NCBI RefSeq assembly: GCF_030994125.1
Contig: NZ_CP099917.1
Coordinates: forward strand, 1,302,001 to 1,366,000
DNA from: Pseudoalteromonas xiamenensis
Lineage (GTDB): Bacteria > Pseudomonadota > Gammaproteobacteria > Enterobacterales > Alteromonadaceae
DNA length: 64,000 bases
Reading direction: 5' to 3'
Shown here: in pieces, positions 1 to 8,167 of the stretch
Layout: the number at the start of each line of letters is the position of its first letter
How positions within the stretch are numbered: position 1 is the first letter of the stretch
Translations under genes and position numbers: made by a program
Notes under the pieces: model-generated
Database searches by the model: none
What the model saw: the letters and a program-made list of their open reading frames with translations, nothing else
What the model was told of the DNA's origin: nothing

Positions 1-69
1 TTTTCATCAATATGTCTCTTATTCTCAATTACTGTCTATATAGACCGAAATATTTGCTAAAAAATTCCG
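1..69. other. Downstream flank of xerD, possible start of next gene
   Basis: There is no complete gene here. A perfect 12-base palindrome, GTCTATATAGAC, lies at 34-45. On the minus strand an ATG followed by AAA sits at 1-7, at the window edge, with a purine-rich AAGAGA a few bases upstream. In E. coli dsbC follows xerD, so this could be the first codons of dsbC. Only two codons are visible, so that identity rests on gene order alone. Confidence 0.3.
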
Positions 70-993
70 TTACGCACGAGGGTGATGAGTTTGATGCAGT
101 GATTTCAATCGCTCACTTGCCACATGCGTGTAAATTTGGGTAGTCGACAAGTCACTGTGACCTAACATCATTTGTACCACTCGAAGATCCGCACCATGAT
201 TTAACAAATGTGTAGCAAATGCATGGCGTAACGTGTGTGGTGATAACGGTGACACAACTTGTGCCAAAATAGCATAGTGTTTGATTCGATGCCAAAAAGT
301 TTGTCGCGTCATTCCTATTCCACGCTTAGATGGGAATAGAAAATCGGTCGCGTGTTTGATCATACTTGGCCTACCTTCTTGCAAAAATCGCAATATCCAA
401 TCTTGCGCTTCTTCCCCCATTGGCACCAAACGCTCTTTTCCGCCTTTACCTCTGACCAGAACCACCCCTTGTCGTAAATTAACTTGCTCCATTCGCAGCC
501 CTACAAGCTCACTCACACGAAGACCTGTGGCATAGAGTAGTTCAAGCATTGCCTTGTCGCGCATCCCCATCGGTTCCGACACATCTGGCGCGCTTAGCAA
601 CGCATCAACCTCTGATTCTGTAAGGGTCTTTGGTAACGATTGCCCTATTTTCGGCTGAGCAATATTCTTTAAAGGTGAGTCGGACAACTGATGGTCGCGT
701 TGCATATACTGAAAGAATCGCTTCAGAGCGCTGAGCGCACGCGCTGTACTTCTAGATTTAAGTCCAGTATCAGTGCGATAAGCCAAATAAGTTTCTATCG
801 TTAAATGCTGAACGTCGGCCCACTGTACTTCTCCAATAAAGCGTGCAAACTTAATTAAATCGTTTCGGTAAGATGAGATTGTGTTGTCACTCAAGCCTTG
901 CTCAAGGTACAAGTTGTCTAAAAACTCTTCGATAAGTGTTTCATTCCTTGGATCTATTTGTTTAACCAACGACTCGTCGTTACTTGTACTCAT
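70..993 (-). CDS. xerD: Site-specific tyrosine recombinase XerD
   Basis: XerD acts with XerC at the chromosomal dif site, where FtsK activates it to resolve chromosome dimers. The 307 residues cover an N-terminal SAM-like DNA-binding domain (about 15-105) and a C-terminal catalytic domain. All catalytic residues are visible: R159, K183, H253, R256, H279 and the nucleophile Y288. The end of the protein (HHPRA) and long stretches around [12 protein letters not shown] match E. coli XerD, which separates it from XerC. The N-terminus is about 10 residues longer than in E. coli; no better internal start was found. It diverges from fldB, the same arrangement as in E. coli. Confidence 0.97.
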   Translation of the reverse strand: MSTSNDESLVKQIDPRNETLIEEFLDNLYLEQGLSDNTISSYRNDLIKFARFIGEVQWADVQHLTIETYLAYRTDTGLKSRSTARALSALKRFFQYMQRDHQLSDSPLKNIAQPKIGQSLPKTLTESEVDALLSAPDVSEPMGMRDKAMLELLYATGLRVSELVGLRMEQVNLRQGVVLVRGKGGKERLVPMGEEAQDWILRFLQEGRPSMIKHATDFLFPSKRGIGMTRQTFWHRIKHYAILAQVVSPLSPHTLRHAFATHLLNHGADLRVVQMMLGHSDLSTTQIYTHVASERLKSLHQTHHPRA

Positions 994-1064
994 ATATCAA
1001 TTTTCATCTGCATAAGGTAGACTCTGCCTCAATCATAACAGCCCTTGAGACAGTGATAAACACT

Positions 1065-1589
1065 ATGAATATAGGCTTATTCTATGGCTCGACAACGTGT
1101 TATACCGAAATGGCCGCAGAAAAGATGCGCGATATCCTCGGTGATGACCTCGTCACGCTTTTTAATATAAAAGATGAGTCACTTAAAAAGGCAGAAGACT
1201 TCGACTTTGTGATTTTCGGTATTTCAACTTGGGATTTTGGCGAACTCCAAGAAGACTGGGAATCACATTGGGATGACATAGATGCAGTAAACCTTACAGG
1301 TAAAACCATCGCTTTGTTTGGCATGGGTGATCAGCAGGGTTACGGCCAGTGGTTTCAAGACGCACTCGGCATGTTGCACGCCAAAATAGCACCTCAAGGT
1401 GTTCATTTTGTTGGATTATGGCCAAACTCCAGTGACTATGAATTCGAAGCATCGAAAGCGCTCACCGAGGATAAGGCTCACTTTGTAGGCCTTGCGCTAG
1501 ATGAAGATAGTCAGTACGACAAAAGTGATGCACGCATCGCGACATGGATAGAGCAAATCCTCAATGAATACAGCGAGAGTTTGGCATAA
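1065..1589 (+). CDS. fldB: Flavodoxin FldB
   Basis: A 174-residue long-chain flavodoxin, a small cytoplasmic FMN electron carrier. The FMN phosphate loop is the N-terminal GSTTCYTE, followed by the [11 protein letters not shown] and [10 protein letters not shown] segments typical of FldB; the C-terminal WIEQILNE also matches E. coli FldB. An upstream in-frame ATG at 984 would add 27 residues that do not belong to the flavodoxin fold and would overlap the xerD start, so the ATG at 1065, where MNIGLFYGS begins, was chosen. The gene diverges from xerD. Confidence 0.95.
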   Translation: MNIGLFYGSTTCYTEMAAEKMRDILGDDLVTLFNIKDESLKKAEDFDFVIFGISTWDFGELQEDWESHWDDIDAVNLTGKTIALFGMGDQQGYGQWFQDALGMLHAKIAPQGVHFVGLWPNSSDYEFEASKALTEDKAHFVGLALDEDSQYDKSDARIATWIEQILNEYSESLA

Positions 1590-1605
1590 ATCCGCATGTA
1601 CTCCT

Positions 1606-1630
1606 GTAAGCGCATAAAATGTGCGCTTAC
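1606..1630. terminator. Hairpin between convergent fldB and ligase gene
   Basis: GTAAGCGCA and TGCGCTTAC form a perfect 9-bp stem with a 7-base loop. It overlaps the stop codon of the minus-strand ligase gene and ends the fldB unit. Neither side has a good U-tract, so function as a terminator is only probable. Confidence 0.4.
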
Positions 1631-2466
1631 AAAACGTCTCGAACTCGTAAAAAGCGCGCAAAACGCGGCTTGCCATTCTTAGTCTTACCTTGATAGCGAA
1701 ATGTAACGATACTGCCAATTGCAGGGGGCTTTATTCGCTCACTCATGTTAAACCCTGTTCCCAACTCAAATATTAGACCTTGTTTATTTTCCACAATTAA
1801 TGCACCAAGCATATTTCGGAACTTGCCCTTTCCTGGTTGATGGCCAATGACCTTAGCTTCTTCATCTTGATATGGCTTATATTTCAAGACTGCGCCAGTA
1901 CGCCCTGCTTGATGCAATGCATCTTTGCGATGCAATATAAGACCTTCGCCTCCCCGTAATACAACTTCTTGTAACCAGCGTTCAAGCAACTGCTCAGAGG
2001 GGATTTCTTTTTGTTCAATCAGTTGGAGTTGAATGGCGGCTTGAGTTTGAAAACGTTTACGTAGCTCGGCATATCGTTCGACAAACGTACCTTGGAGTTT
2101 TGGGGCATCAAAAATAAGGTATTTAACCTGCTCCCATGCCGTATCATCGATTTGACGACGGCGGACTAGACCACTGACAAGTTCGAACTCACCATAATTA
2201 ATCCAGAGCTCGCCGTCTAAGTCCATGGCAGGTAATGGTTCTGTAAACCATCCGGGCGCGAAAATAGGCTGCCCAGTGCGGGTCATCAACCGTTTCCCAT
2301 CCCAATAAGCTCTTACGCCATCAAATTTCTCGGAAACTAAGTAACGGTCCACGGGAAGCTGCTGTGCATATACTTGTGCTAGCTGTACTGGTGGGACTTC
2401 TGCGTAAACAAATCTAGATACAAAGAAAAAAAGTATGAAAAATGCACCATTGCAGTATCGCCCCAT
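1627..2466 (-). CDS. ligE: Secreted ATP-dependent DNA ligase (Lig E type)
   Basis: A minimal ATP-dependent DNA ligase of 279 residues. Residues 1-22 form a signal peptide ending in VYA, so the mature enzyme should be periplasmic. Motif I is EKFDGVR with adenylated lysine K47; motif III (DLDGELW), motif IV (EGLILH) and motif V (LKYKPY) follow, then a short OB-fold domain. This matches the Lig E group of marine and pathogenic gammaproteobacteria, which lacks extra DNA-binding domains. Its role is uncertain; nick sealing on extracellular or incoming DNA has been proposed. The start has a good ribosome site, AAGGAG, 8 bases upstream. Confidence 0.92.
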   Translation of the reverse strand: MGRYCNGAFFILFFFVSRFVYAEVPPVQLAQVYAQQLPVDRYLVSEKFDGVRAYWDGKRLMTRTGQPIFAPGWFTEPLPAMDLDGELWINYGEFELVSGLVRRRQIDDTAWEQVKYLIFDAPKLQGTFVERYAELRKRFQTQAAIQLQLIEQKEIPSEQLLERWLQEVVLRGGEGLILHRKDALHQAGRTGAVLKYKPYQDEEAKVIGHQPGKGKFRNMLGALIVENKQGLIFELGTGFNMSERIKPPAIGSIVTFRYQGKTKNGKPRFARFLRVRDVL

Positions 2467-2520
2467 GCTTCCGGCTCCTTGGAAAACAAACCATAAAGTA
2501 AAAAACAGATTCAGTGTAGA

Positions 2521-3185
2521 CTAGTTTTTATGGCTTGCGAGTGACTGAACGTGAAAAAGCGCATTTGATAAGTCTGACGCTCGGTGATCCGCTTGAGTAA
2601 AATCCTGCTTTTTCGAGTGCTGATGAGGGATTACAACGCAATATAACGCAGCTGACTTTGCAGAGGCTAAACCGGTTGCAGAATCTTCCATCGCCACAGC
2701 TTCGTAGGCCGATAGCTGCATTGCCTTTAATGCTTTTAGATAAGGCTCCGCAGAGGGCTTAGGGGTTTCCACATCTTCTTTGCAGATCACTACTTCAAAT
2801 AACTCAATAAGGCTATAGTGTTGTAACACAGGAATTGCTTCTGCACGACTACTTCCCGTAACTAAAGCAAGACGAAAATCACACGCGCTTTTTGCAAAAT
2901 TGCTTTTGCGTTTGGCATCAGCGTCGGAGGAAGCGTTTTTGAGGTTTCAACAAAATGCTGATTTTTTTGCTCAGTGAGCGTTTGAGCATTCAGTGGCAAT
3001 TGATGCCTTAATCGAAGAATTTCAGCGGTTTCTAAGGTTGGCACTCCCGAAAACTCATCACAAAACTCTGACTCGCTGTACTCAATTGAAAAAGGAGCCA
3101 GCACTTTTACCCAACTCAAATAATGCAACACTTCAGAATCCACTAACGTGCCATCGAAATCGAATAAAATTGCCTGAATATCCAT
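2521..3185 (-). pseudogene. HAD-superfamily phosphatase, frameshifted
   Basis: Two reading frames together encode one HAD hydrolase of the beta-phosphoglucomutase-like type, about 220 residues. The 5' part has motif I, DFDGTLVDS (nucleophile D9, acid/base D11), and the cap domain. The 3' part, in another frame, has motif II (LALVTGSS), the motif III lysine in ETPKPSAEPY and motif IV, MEDSATG. The shift lies at an A5 run (T5 at 2889-2893 on the plus strand); adding one A restores AILQKSACDFRLALVTGSS. It may be a real inactivating mutation, a sequencing error or a -1 slip. The second ATG (3185) is preferred because AAGGAG abuts the first ATG but sits 6 bases before the second. Confidence 0.8.
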
Positions 3186-3222
3186 ATTCATCTCCTTTTC
3201 AGATTAACCGTTTACAGTCAGG

Positions 3223-3516
3223 TTATAGGCCTGCTGGCGGTTCTGCTTGGGCAAGTTCACCCGTTTCAACTTCAACAAGCTCATAGCCACGTTGCAAACG
3301 AACGACTTTTAAAATTGGCTTTTCAAACGCCGAAGCTAAACGCTCTGCATCAGCACGTAATTCTTCTAGGCTTGTTCCCACTGGCGAAGCACCTGTTTCA
3401 GACCAGTTTGTTGCTCGACCATTTACGTTATATTCCACTTCGTGAATTTGATAAAGTGTTGGCTCATCACCTTTGCCTTCACATTCAATTACACGGTAGT
3501 TCCAAAATCCAGCCAT
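3223..3516 (-). CDS. Conserved hypothetical protein, 97 residues
   Basis: A small soluble protein with no signal peptide or membrane segment. It starts MAGFWNYRVIE and carries the acidic segment EKPILKVVRLQRGYELVEVE near the C-terminus. I do not recognise a functional family. A longer in-frame start exists at 3591, but GAGGAAA lies 5 bases before the ATG at 3516, which decides the start. It is followed, 37 bases on, by the HAD gene on the same strand, so the two probably form a transcription unit. Confidence 0.75.
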   Translation of the reverse strand: MAGFWNYRVIECEGKGDEPTLYQIHEVEYNVNGRATNWSETGASPVGTSLEELRADAERLASAFEKPILKVVRLQRGYELVEVETGELAQAEPPAGL

Positions 3517-3695
3517 TACTATTTCCTCATAAATCAATGGGATACCAATTGCATAAATGCTTTCTGTCGCTTCGACGTAGCTCCGCAACAATGTTTAAGC
3601 TTTTTATCAATTAGGCACTAAACACATCAAGCAAGCTAAAACGGATAGCGCGCACTCTACCAGCTTCTCATGCCATTTTCATTACTCTAAAAACA

Positions 3696-3720
3696 AAAAC
3701 CCGCCATTTAGGCGGGTTTT
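3696..3720 (-). terminator. Rho-independent terminator of TonB receptor gene
   Basis: AAAACCCGCC and GGCGGGTTTT form a 10-bp stem with a 5-base loop. Read on the minus strand it is followed by GTTTTTGTTTTT. It lies 15 bases past the stop codon of the receptor gene. Confidence 0.85.
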
Positions 3721-3734
3721 AAAAGCGTCATCTA

Positions 3735-6002
3735 TTAGAAGAATTTAACTTTGAATTCAGCGCCAACAAAACGCTCTTCATTCGTCATACCAGTCAAGTT
3801 ATTGAAATCTACACCACCAATAACTTCTTGCTTGTCGAAAATGTTACGAACAAACGCAGAAACTTGATACTCATTATCACCTTGGTACCAGTTATAACCT
3901 GCACGTAAACCACCTTCTAACAATGGCTTGCCTTTGAATTCCACTGACTTGTATAAGAAGAAGTCAATTGCACTGCGGTACGACCAATCTGTATATGCGA
4001 AGAACTCACCTTCACCCATTTCTTTGCTGTAACGAAGCGTGAAGTTAGAAATCCACTCAGGTGCGTGTGGCAGACTGTTGCCATCTAGAATCGCCAAACC
4101 TTTGCTATTTAAAGGATCGGTTACTGTACATTGTGCACAAACCGCTACCGCAAGGTCTTTATCGCTTAGTTCCGTTTTGTTGTAACTTAGGTTGAACGTT
4201 GCATTTAGTTCGTCAGTTAATACCCATTCAGTATCCAGTTCGAAACCATAGCCAGTCGTTTTGTCAGCGTTAATCAAACGGTTGAAGTTCGCATCACCAC
4301 CTACAGCCGTAAGTTGCTGATCATCCATTTGGAAGTAGAATACCGTTGCGTTAACACGACCACGGCCATCTAACACATCTGATTTAATACCTGTTTCAAT
4401 TGAATTAACTGTCTCAGAGTCCGCAACTGTAACGACGTCACCAAATAGAATACGACCTTGGATACTTGGCGCACGGAAACCATTCGCGATACGGCCAAAC
4501 CAGTTTACGTCGTCGTTCACTTTGTAAGCTAAGCTTACGTCCCAGCTTACATGGTTGTCAGATGGATTTGCTGAACCCGTCATTACATCTGGTGAACCAT
4601 TCCAAGGTGTTGGATTTTTGGTGCGTTTAGCCGTGAAATCTTTCTCATCACTTGAGTAACGAACACCAGTTGTCAATTTCAGGTCATCAGACAAAGTGAA
4701 ATCGAATGAACCAAATACTGCCCATGCAGACGTATCTTGGTTTTGGAACGCATAACCATTCTCAACACCACCGGCTAATGTGTCGTAAGAGAAGCTCTCA
4801 ATCATCAGGTCTTCTTCAAATAGGAACATACCTACTTGATAGTTAAAATCGCCGGTGAAGTTACTGCTCAAACGAAGCTCTTGCGTGTATTGGTTATGAT
4901 CAGGAATACCGTCCGCACTTTCTGCAGAGAATGGGATCAAGCCTGGACCTTGATAGTTATCTAGGAATACAGCACCGTAACCACCGTCAACGTCAGCGCG
5001 TGAATAGATTTCCGCACTTTCCCATGCAGTGATAGACGTCACTGTATGCTCTGCCAAATCCCACTCAAGTTTCAATGACAAACCTTGTGATTCTACTTGT
5101 TGAGTCGCATTGTCTGCTGCATCGTGGAATGCGACATCGTGTGAGTAACCATCAACGATGTTATTTGAACCTTTTTCAATTAGGTTTGCACGGAATACAA
5201 TCGGCTTTCCATCAAGATCACGTACGTGATAGTTAAGAAGACCCGTGAAGTCATTGCCTTCATATAAGAATTGGATACGCGCTGCTTTTTCGTCGTAGCC
5301 ACCTAATACGTCTTTCTTTTCATGACCAGGTGCTTTGATGTCGATGTAATCATCTTTAGTTTGCCAAAGTACAGAAACACGCGTAGATAGTTTGTCCGTC
5401 AAACCACCACCGACTGCACCTTCAAAGTCAACTGCACCACGGCTACCGTAAGAAACCGCACCGTAACCTTCAAACTCTTGGCTTGGCTTCACTGAATCAA
5501 ATTTTACAAGACCAGCAGGCGTGTTACGGCCGAAAAGCGTGCCTTGTGGACCACGTAGTACTTCTACGCGACCGATGTCAAAAACAGGGAAACCTTTTAA
5601 AATTGGGTTTTCTTGAACTACTTCATCAACAACTAAAGAAACTGGCTGCGAAGCATTCAAATCGAAGTCAGTGTTACCTAAACCACGAACATAAAAACGT
5701 GGGAAAGTACGACCGAACGAAGATTCGATAGATAAACTCGGGATCTTCGCGTTCATGAAGCGAATATCCATACCCGCAGAGCTATATGCATCAAGATTGT
5801 CGCCTTGAAGTGCAGATACAGCAACAGGCACTTCTTGTGCATTTTCTACACGTTTACGTGCAGTGATCTGAATAACTTCAAGTTGATTGTTTTTAGCTTT
5901 TTCGCCTTCTTCAGCGAGCGTAGAGAATGAAGTACCTGCTACGGCAGAGAACAACGTCGCATTAATTAATGTCGCTAACGTAGATCTTTTCATTGCTTTC
6001 AT
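3735..6002 (-). CDS. TonB-dependent outer-membrane receptor
   Basis: A 755-residue outer-membrane active transporter. A signal peptide (to about residue 30, ending LAEE) is followed by a TonB-box-like segment VIQITARKR. The plug domain contains RVEVLRGPQGTLFGRNT, and the beta-barrel ends in a C-terminal phenylalanine (FKVKFF), as usual for barrel proteins. The substrate cannot be told from sequence; the nearest well-known relatives include siderophore and carbohydrate receptors. The ATG at 6000-6002 begins the signal peptide; an upstream in-frame start at 6116 adds 38 residues unlike a signal sequence. No co-transcribed partner is visible. A long, palindrome-rich region precedes it. Confidence 0.93.
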   Translation of the reverse strand: MKAMKRSTLATLINATLFSAVAGTSFSTLAEEGEKAKNNQLEVIQITARKRVENAQEVPVAVSALQGDNLDAYSSAGMDIRFMNAKIPSLSIESSFGRTFPRFYVRGLGNTDFDLNASQPVSLVVDEVVQENPILKGFPVFDIGRVEVLRGPQGTLFGRNTPAGLVKFDSVKPSQEFEGYGAVSYGSRGAVDFEGAVGGGLTDKLSTRVSVLWQTKDDYIDIKAPGHEKKDVLGGYDEKAARIQFLYEGNDFTGLLNYHVRDLDGKPIVFRANLIEKGSNNIVDGYSHDVAFHDAADNATQQVESQGLSLKLEWDLAEHTVTSITAWESAEIYSRADVDGGYGAVFLDNYQGPGLIPFSAESADGIPDHNQYTQELRLSSNFTGDFNYQVGMFLFEEDLMIESFSYDTLAGGVENGYAFQNQDTSAWAVFGSFDFTLSDDLKLTTGVRYSSDEKDFTAKRTKNPTPWNGSPDVMTGSANPSDNHVSWDVSLAYKVNDDVNWFGRIANGFRAPSIQGRILFGDVVTVADSETVNSIETGIKSDVLDGRGRVNATVFYFQMDDQQLTAVGGDANFNRLINADKTTGYGFELDTEWVLTDELNATFNLSYNKTELSDKDLAVAVCAQCTVTDPLNSKGLAILDGNSLPHAPEWISNFTLRYSKEMGEGEFFAYTDWSYRSAIDFFLYKSVEFKGKPLLEGGLRAGYNWYQGDNEYQVSAFVRNIFDKQEVIGGVDFNNLTGMTNEERFVGAEFKVKFF

Positions 6003-6282
6003 GTTTGGTATAAACCTTCTTGGAGCACTCTTTCGTTCAACGGTTGTATGGGCGCCGTAAAACAGTGGCGTGATACGTTCAATTTTTCGCGCTTTATGGG
6101 TTGGCGCGGACCTCAAAATCGAGAGTGCTAAGCGAGTAAAGAGGCTGAACGTGACGGGTCAATATTATAGCAGCAAATGACCATTTTGCTGCAAAAAGAG
6201 GAATGATTTTGTAAATTTTTTTAAATTATTATCGAATAATATTTTAAAAAAAGAAACTTTTATTCAAACTCAAGTGCAAAAT

Positions 6283-6298
6283 AAGGACATTTGTCCTT
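6283..6298. promoter_or_regulatory. Candidate operator, 7-bp inverted repeat
   Basis: AAGGACA-TT-TGTCCTT is a perfect inverted repeat. The half-site TTGTCCTT recurs at 6364-6371, beside the second palindrome. Two related sites 70 bases apart upstream of a TonB receptor suggest a dimeric repressor or activator. The regulator is not identified. Confidence 0.45.
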
Positions 6299-6358
6299 TT
6301 TGAGGCTGTAATTTTAACTTTTTTTGACAATCAGCTCCCTTAATGGGTCCAGAGGCAT

Positions 6359-6368
6359 GACAATTGTC
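6359..6368. promoter_or_regulatory. Candidate operator, palindrome GACAATTGTC
   Basis: A perfect 10-base palindrome, preceded by AT and followed by CTT, so that its right half repeats TTGTCCTT from the site at 6283-6298. It is the probable second copy of the same operator. Confidence 0.4.
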
Positions 6369-6678
6369 CTTGACTTGCAGCTCACCCTATTTTTCCAAAA
6401 AAGAAACATGATACTGGTCTTATAAAAGCAATTAAACAGTCAAAATGAAGTCGTATTTAGTCGTGAATTTTTAACACAAATGGACATGACGAACATGTGC
6501 CGAAATACTTATTTTCCTATTGTGAGGAAAACTTCAGCACTTGAATATAACCATCAAATAAACAGCGTGTTTAGTGAAGGAGTTATACAGGACCTGACTC
6601 TAACGTTTAGTTAGATGTAACATGAAACCCGTTTCGACCCAATTAGAAAAATAACGGTATGATACAGATAAAGACGCC

Positions 6679-7263
6679 CTACTTTGCCTTTCGCTTACAA
6701 TAGATAACCCAGGCGGCCACAATACTACAAAATAAAAGGCTCAATACAAGCCACATTTGCCACACTGGCATTTCCTCTTCAACGACGCTGGCTGCAAAAA
6801 CCCAGTTCCAGTTATCAATTCGACGAATGTACGCAACTTTACTTTCTATTTTGCCACTGACACCCGATTGCCAGTGATAACTGACCACCGCTTCTTGGGA
6901 CGCATTGGCTGATTTAACAAGGTGGCGAAATGCCCCAGCAACAATAGGATTCGCATGTGAAGTAAGAACACGGCCGTTAAACTCTGGATGAGTCGGGTGA
7001 AAAATCATCTTGCCGCTTGTGTCGTAAACAAAGAACGTAGTGTCAGATGGGTCAGCCTTGGCAATTATATCGATCAGTTTGGCCTGTTTTTCGGCTGTCT
7101 TCAACGAGGTATTGCTAACGACTGATTCGACGGTTTGAAACAGTGCGTCCGCTTTATTGTGACTAATTTCACTTACCGAAAAATGGACATGTGCCAGTGC
7201 CAAAGCAACTGGAATAAATCCACCTACTAAACATGCAATTAGCCAAGACACACGCGGAATCAA
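6679..7263 (-). CDS. Membrane-anchored stand-alone Cache-type sensor protein
   Basis: A 194-residue protein with an N-terminal transmembrane helix (about 5-25), a periplasmic domain and a C-terminal helix (about 167-188) ending in CKRKAK. The periplasmic part has the signature of a single Cache (sCache_2-like) domain: FFVYDTSGKMIFHP, then FNGRVL and, near the end, a W-x-W-x-F motif (NWNWVFAAS). Cache domains bind small ligands in chemoreceptors and kinases, but no HAMP, methyl-accepting or catalytic domain follows here. The start is TTG, with AAGGA 9 bases upstream. The Cache chemoreceptor at 29434 has a similar sensor. Family assignment is likely; function is unknown. Confidence 0.7.
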   Translation of the reverse strand: MIPRVSWLIACLVGGFIPVALALAHVHFSVSEISHNKADALFQTVESVVSNTSLKTAEKQAKLIDIIAKADPSDTTFFVYDTSGKMIFHPTHPEFNGRVLTSHANPIVAGAFRHLVKSANASQEAVVSYHWQSGVSGKIESKVAYIRRIDNWNWVFAASVVEEEMPVWQMWLVLSLLFCSIVAAWVIYCKRKAK

Positions 7264-7527
7264 AATACTCAGTCCTTAAAACGACAAACTGGAACAGTGT
7301 ACTGTTATTTGAAACTAGGTCGAGTGTGGAAAATTAATTATTAAGGAAATTAAGCGTATCTATATGTAATATATAAAAATATCAATATGAACAAATGTAA
7401 ACAAAAGGCTGTTTAGCGTGTATTTGACCGTTCTATTGAAAGATTTAATTGCACACGCTCGCAACCAAAAGATGCAAACGTTCATCTTGCACTCGGGGAG
7501 AAATGAAATTTCAATAAAGGTAAAAAC

Positions 7528-8013
7528 TTACTGAAATGCGGCCACTCGTTCTGGAATGTGAAGGCCTTTAAGGAAACCCTTTCGAGTTAGCTCGTCGTAT
7601 TCTATCTGCGCGCAAGCGGCAAGCTGAAAAATAGGCATGTCACCAGGACTCAGTTGATCGACCAAATAGCTAACTATCGGCATGTGTGCGACCAATAACC
7701 AACTTTCGATATCAGGATGCATTGAAATTAACGTTTCCAAATAATCAATTGCAAAACTTGCATTACCATTTGGCACGATATCACTACACGTTTCAAGAAA
7801 ACGAGGAGAATTAAACAGCAGTACTTGGTTTGCAGTTTGCTGCGCACGGAGATAAGGACTGATTAGCACACCTTCAGGTGAAAATGCCTGCTTGGCCAAC
7901 CACTGCCCCATCATTTTCGCTTGCTGACAACCTTTTTCAGTTAACGCTCGAGATTCATCATGTCGAACTAGCGGTTCAGCTTCACCATGGCGCATTATTA
8001 AAATGGTTTTCAT
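7528..8013 (-). CDS. sixA: Phosphohistidine phosphatase SixA
   Basis: A 161-residue member of the histidine phosphatase (phosphoglycerate mutase-like) superfamily. The catalytic RHG is at residues 8-10, with H9 the phospho-acceptor; the second catalytic histidine is H110 in LLVAHMP. SixA removes phosphate from histidine phosphotransfer proteins; E. coli SixA acts on ArcB and on the nitrogen phosphotransferase protein NPr. GGAGAG lies 5 bases before the ATG. It diverges from the M16 protease gene. Confidence 0.9.
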   Translation of the reverse strand: MKTILIMRHGEAEPLVRHDESRALTEKGCQQAKMMGQWLAKQAFSPEGVLISPYLRAQQTANQVLLFNSPRFLETCSDIVPNGNASFAIDYLETLISMHPDIESWLLVAHMPIVSYLVDQLSPGDMPIFQLAACAQIEYDELTRKGFLKGLHIPERVAAFQ

Positions 8014-8167
8014 AGCTCTCCAGCGATTCCAAGTTTTGGACCTTTTTGGTAGCCTCTAGGTCCGTTTGTTCGCTATATTAAAACAAACACCTACAGCGCG
8101 AAAGAAGTTTAGCAACTTTACTATCCATGTGCTTTATTTACGTCTCGCCGACAAATTTGGAGTTCAG

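Larger units (their letters stand above)
6003..6678. other. Long non-coding region upstream of TonB receptor
   Basis: About 675 bases with no supportable gene. The middle is very A+T-rich and holds several inverted repeats: ATTATT-ATCG-AATAAT at 6225-6240, a 7-bp repeat at 6283-6298 and a 10-base palindrome at 6359-6368. It presumably contains the receptor promoter, read leftwards, and its operators. Confidence 0.6.
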
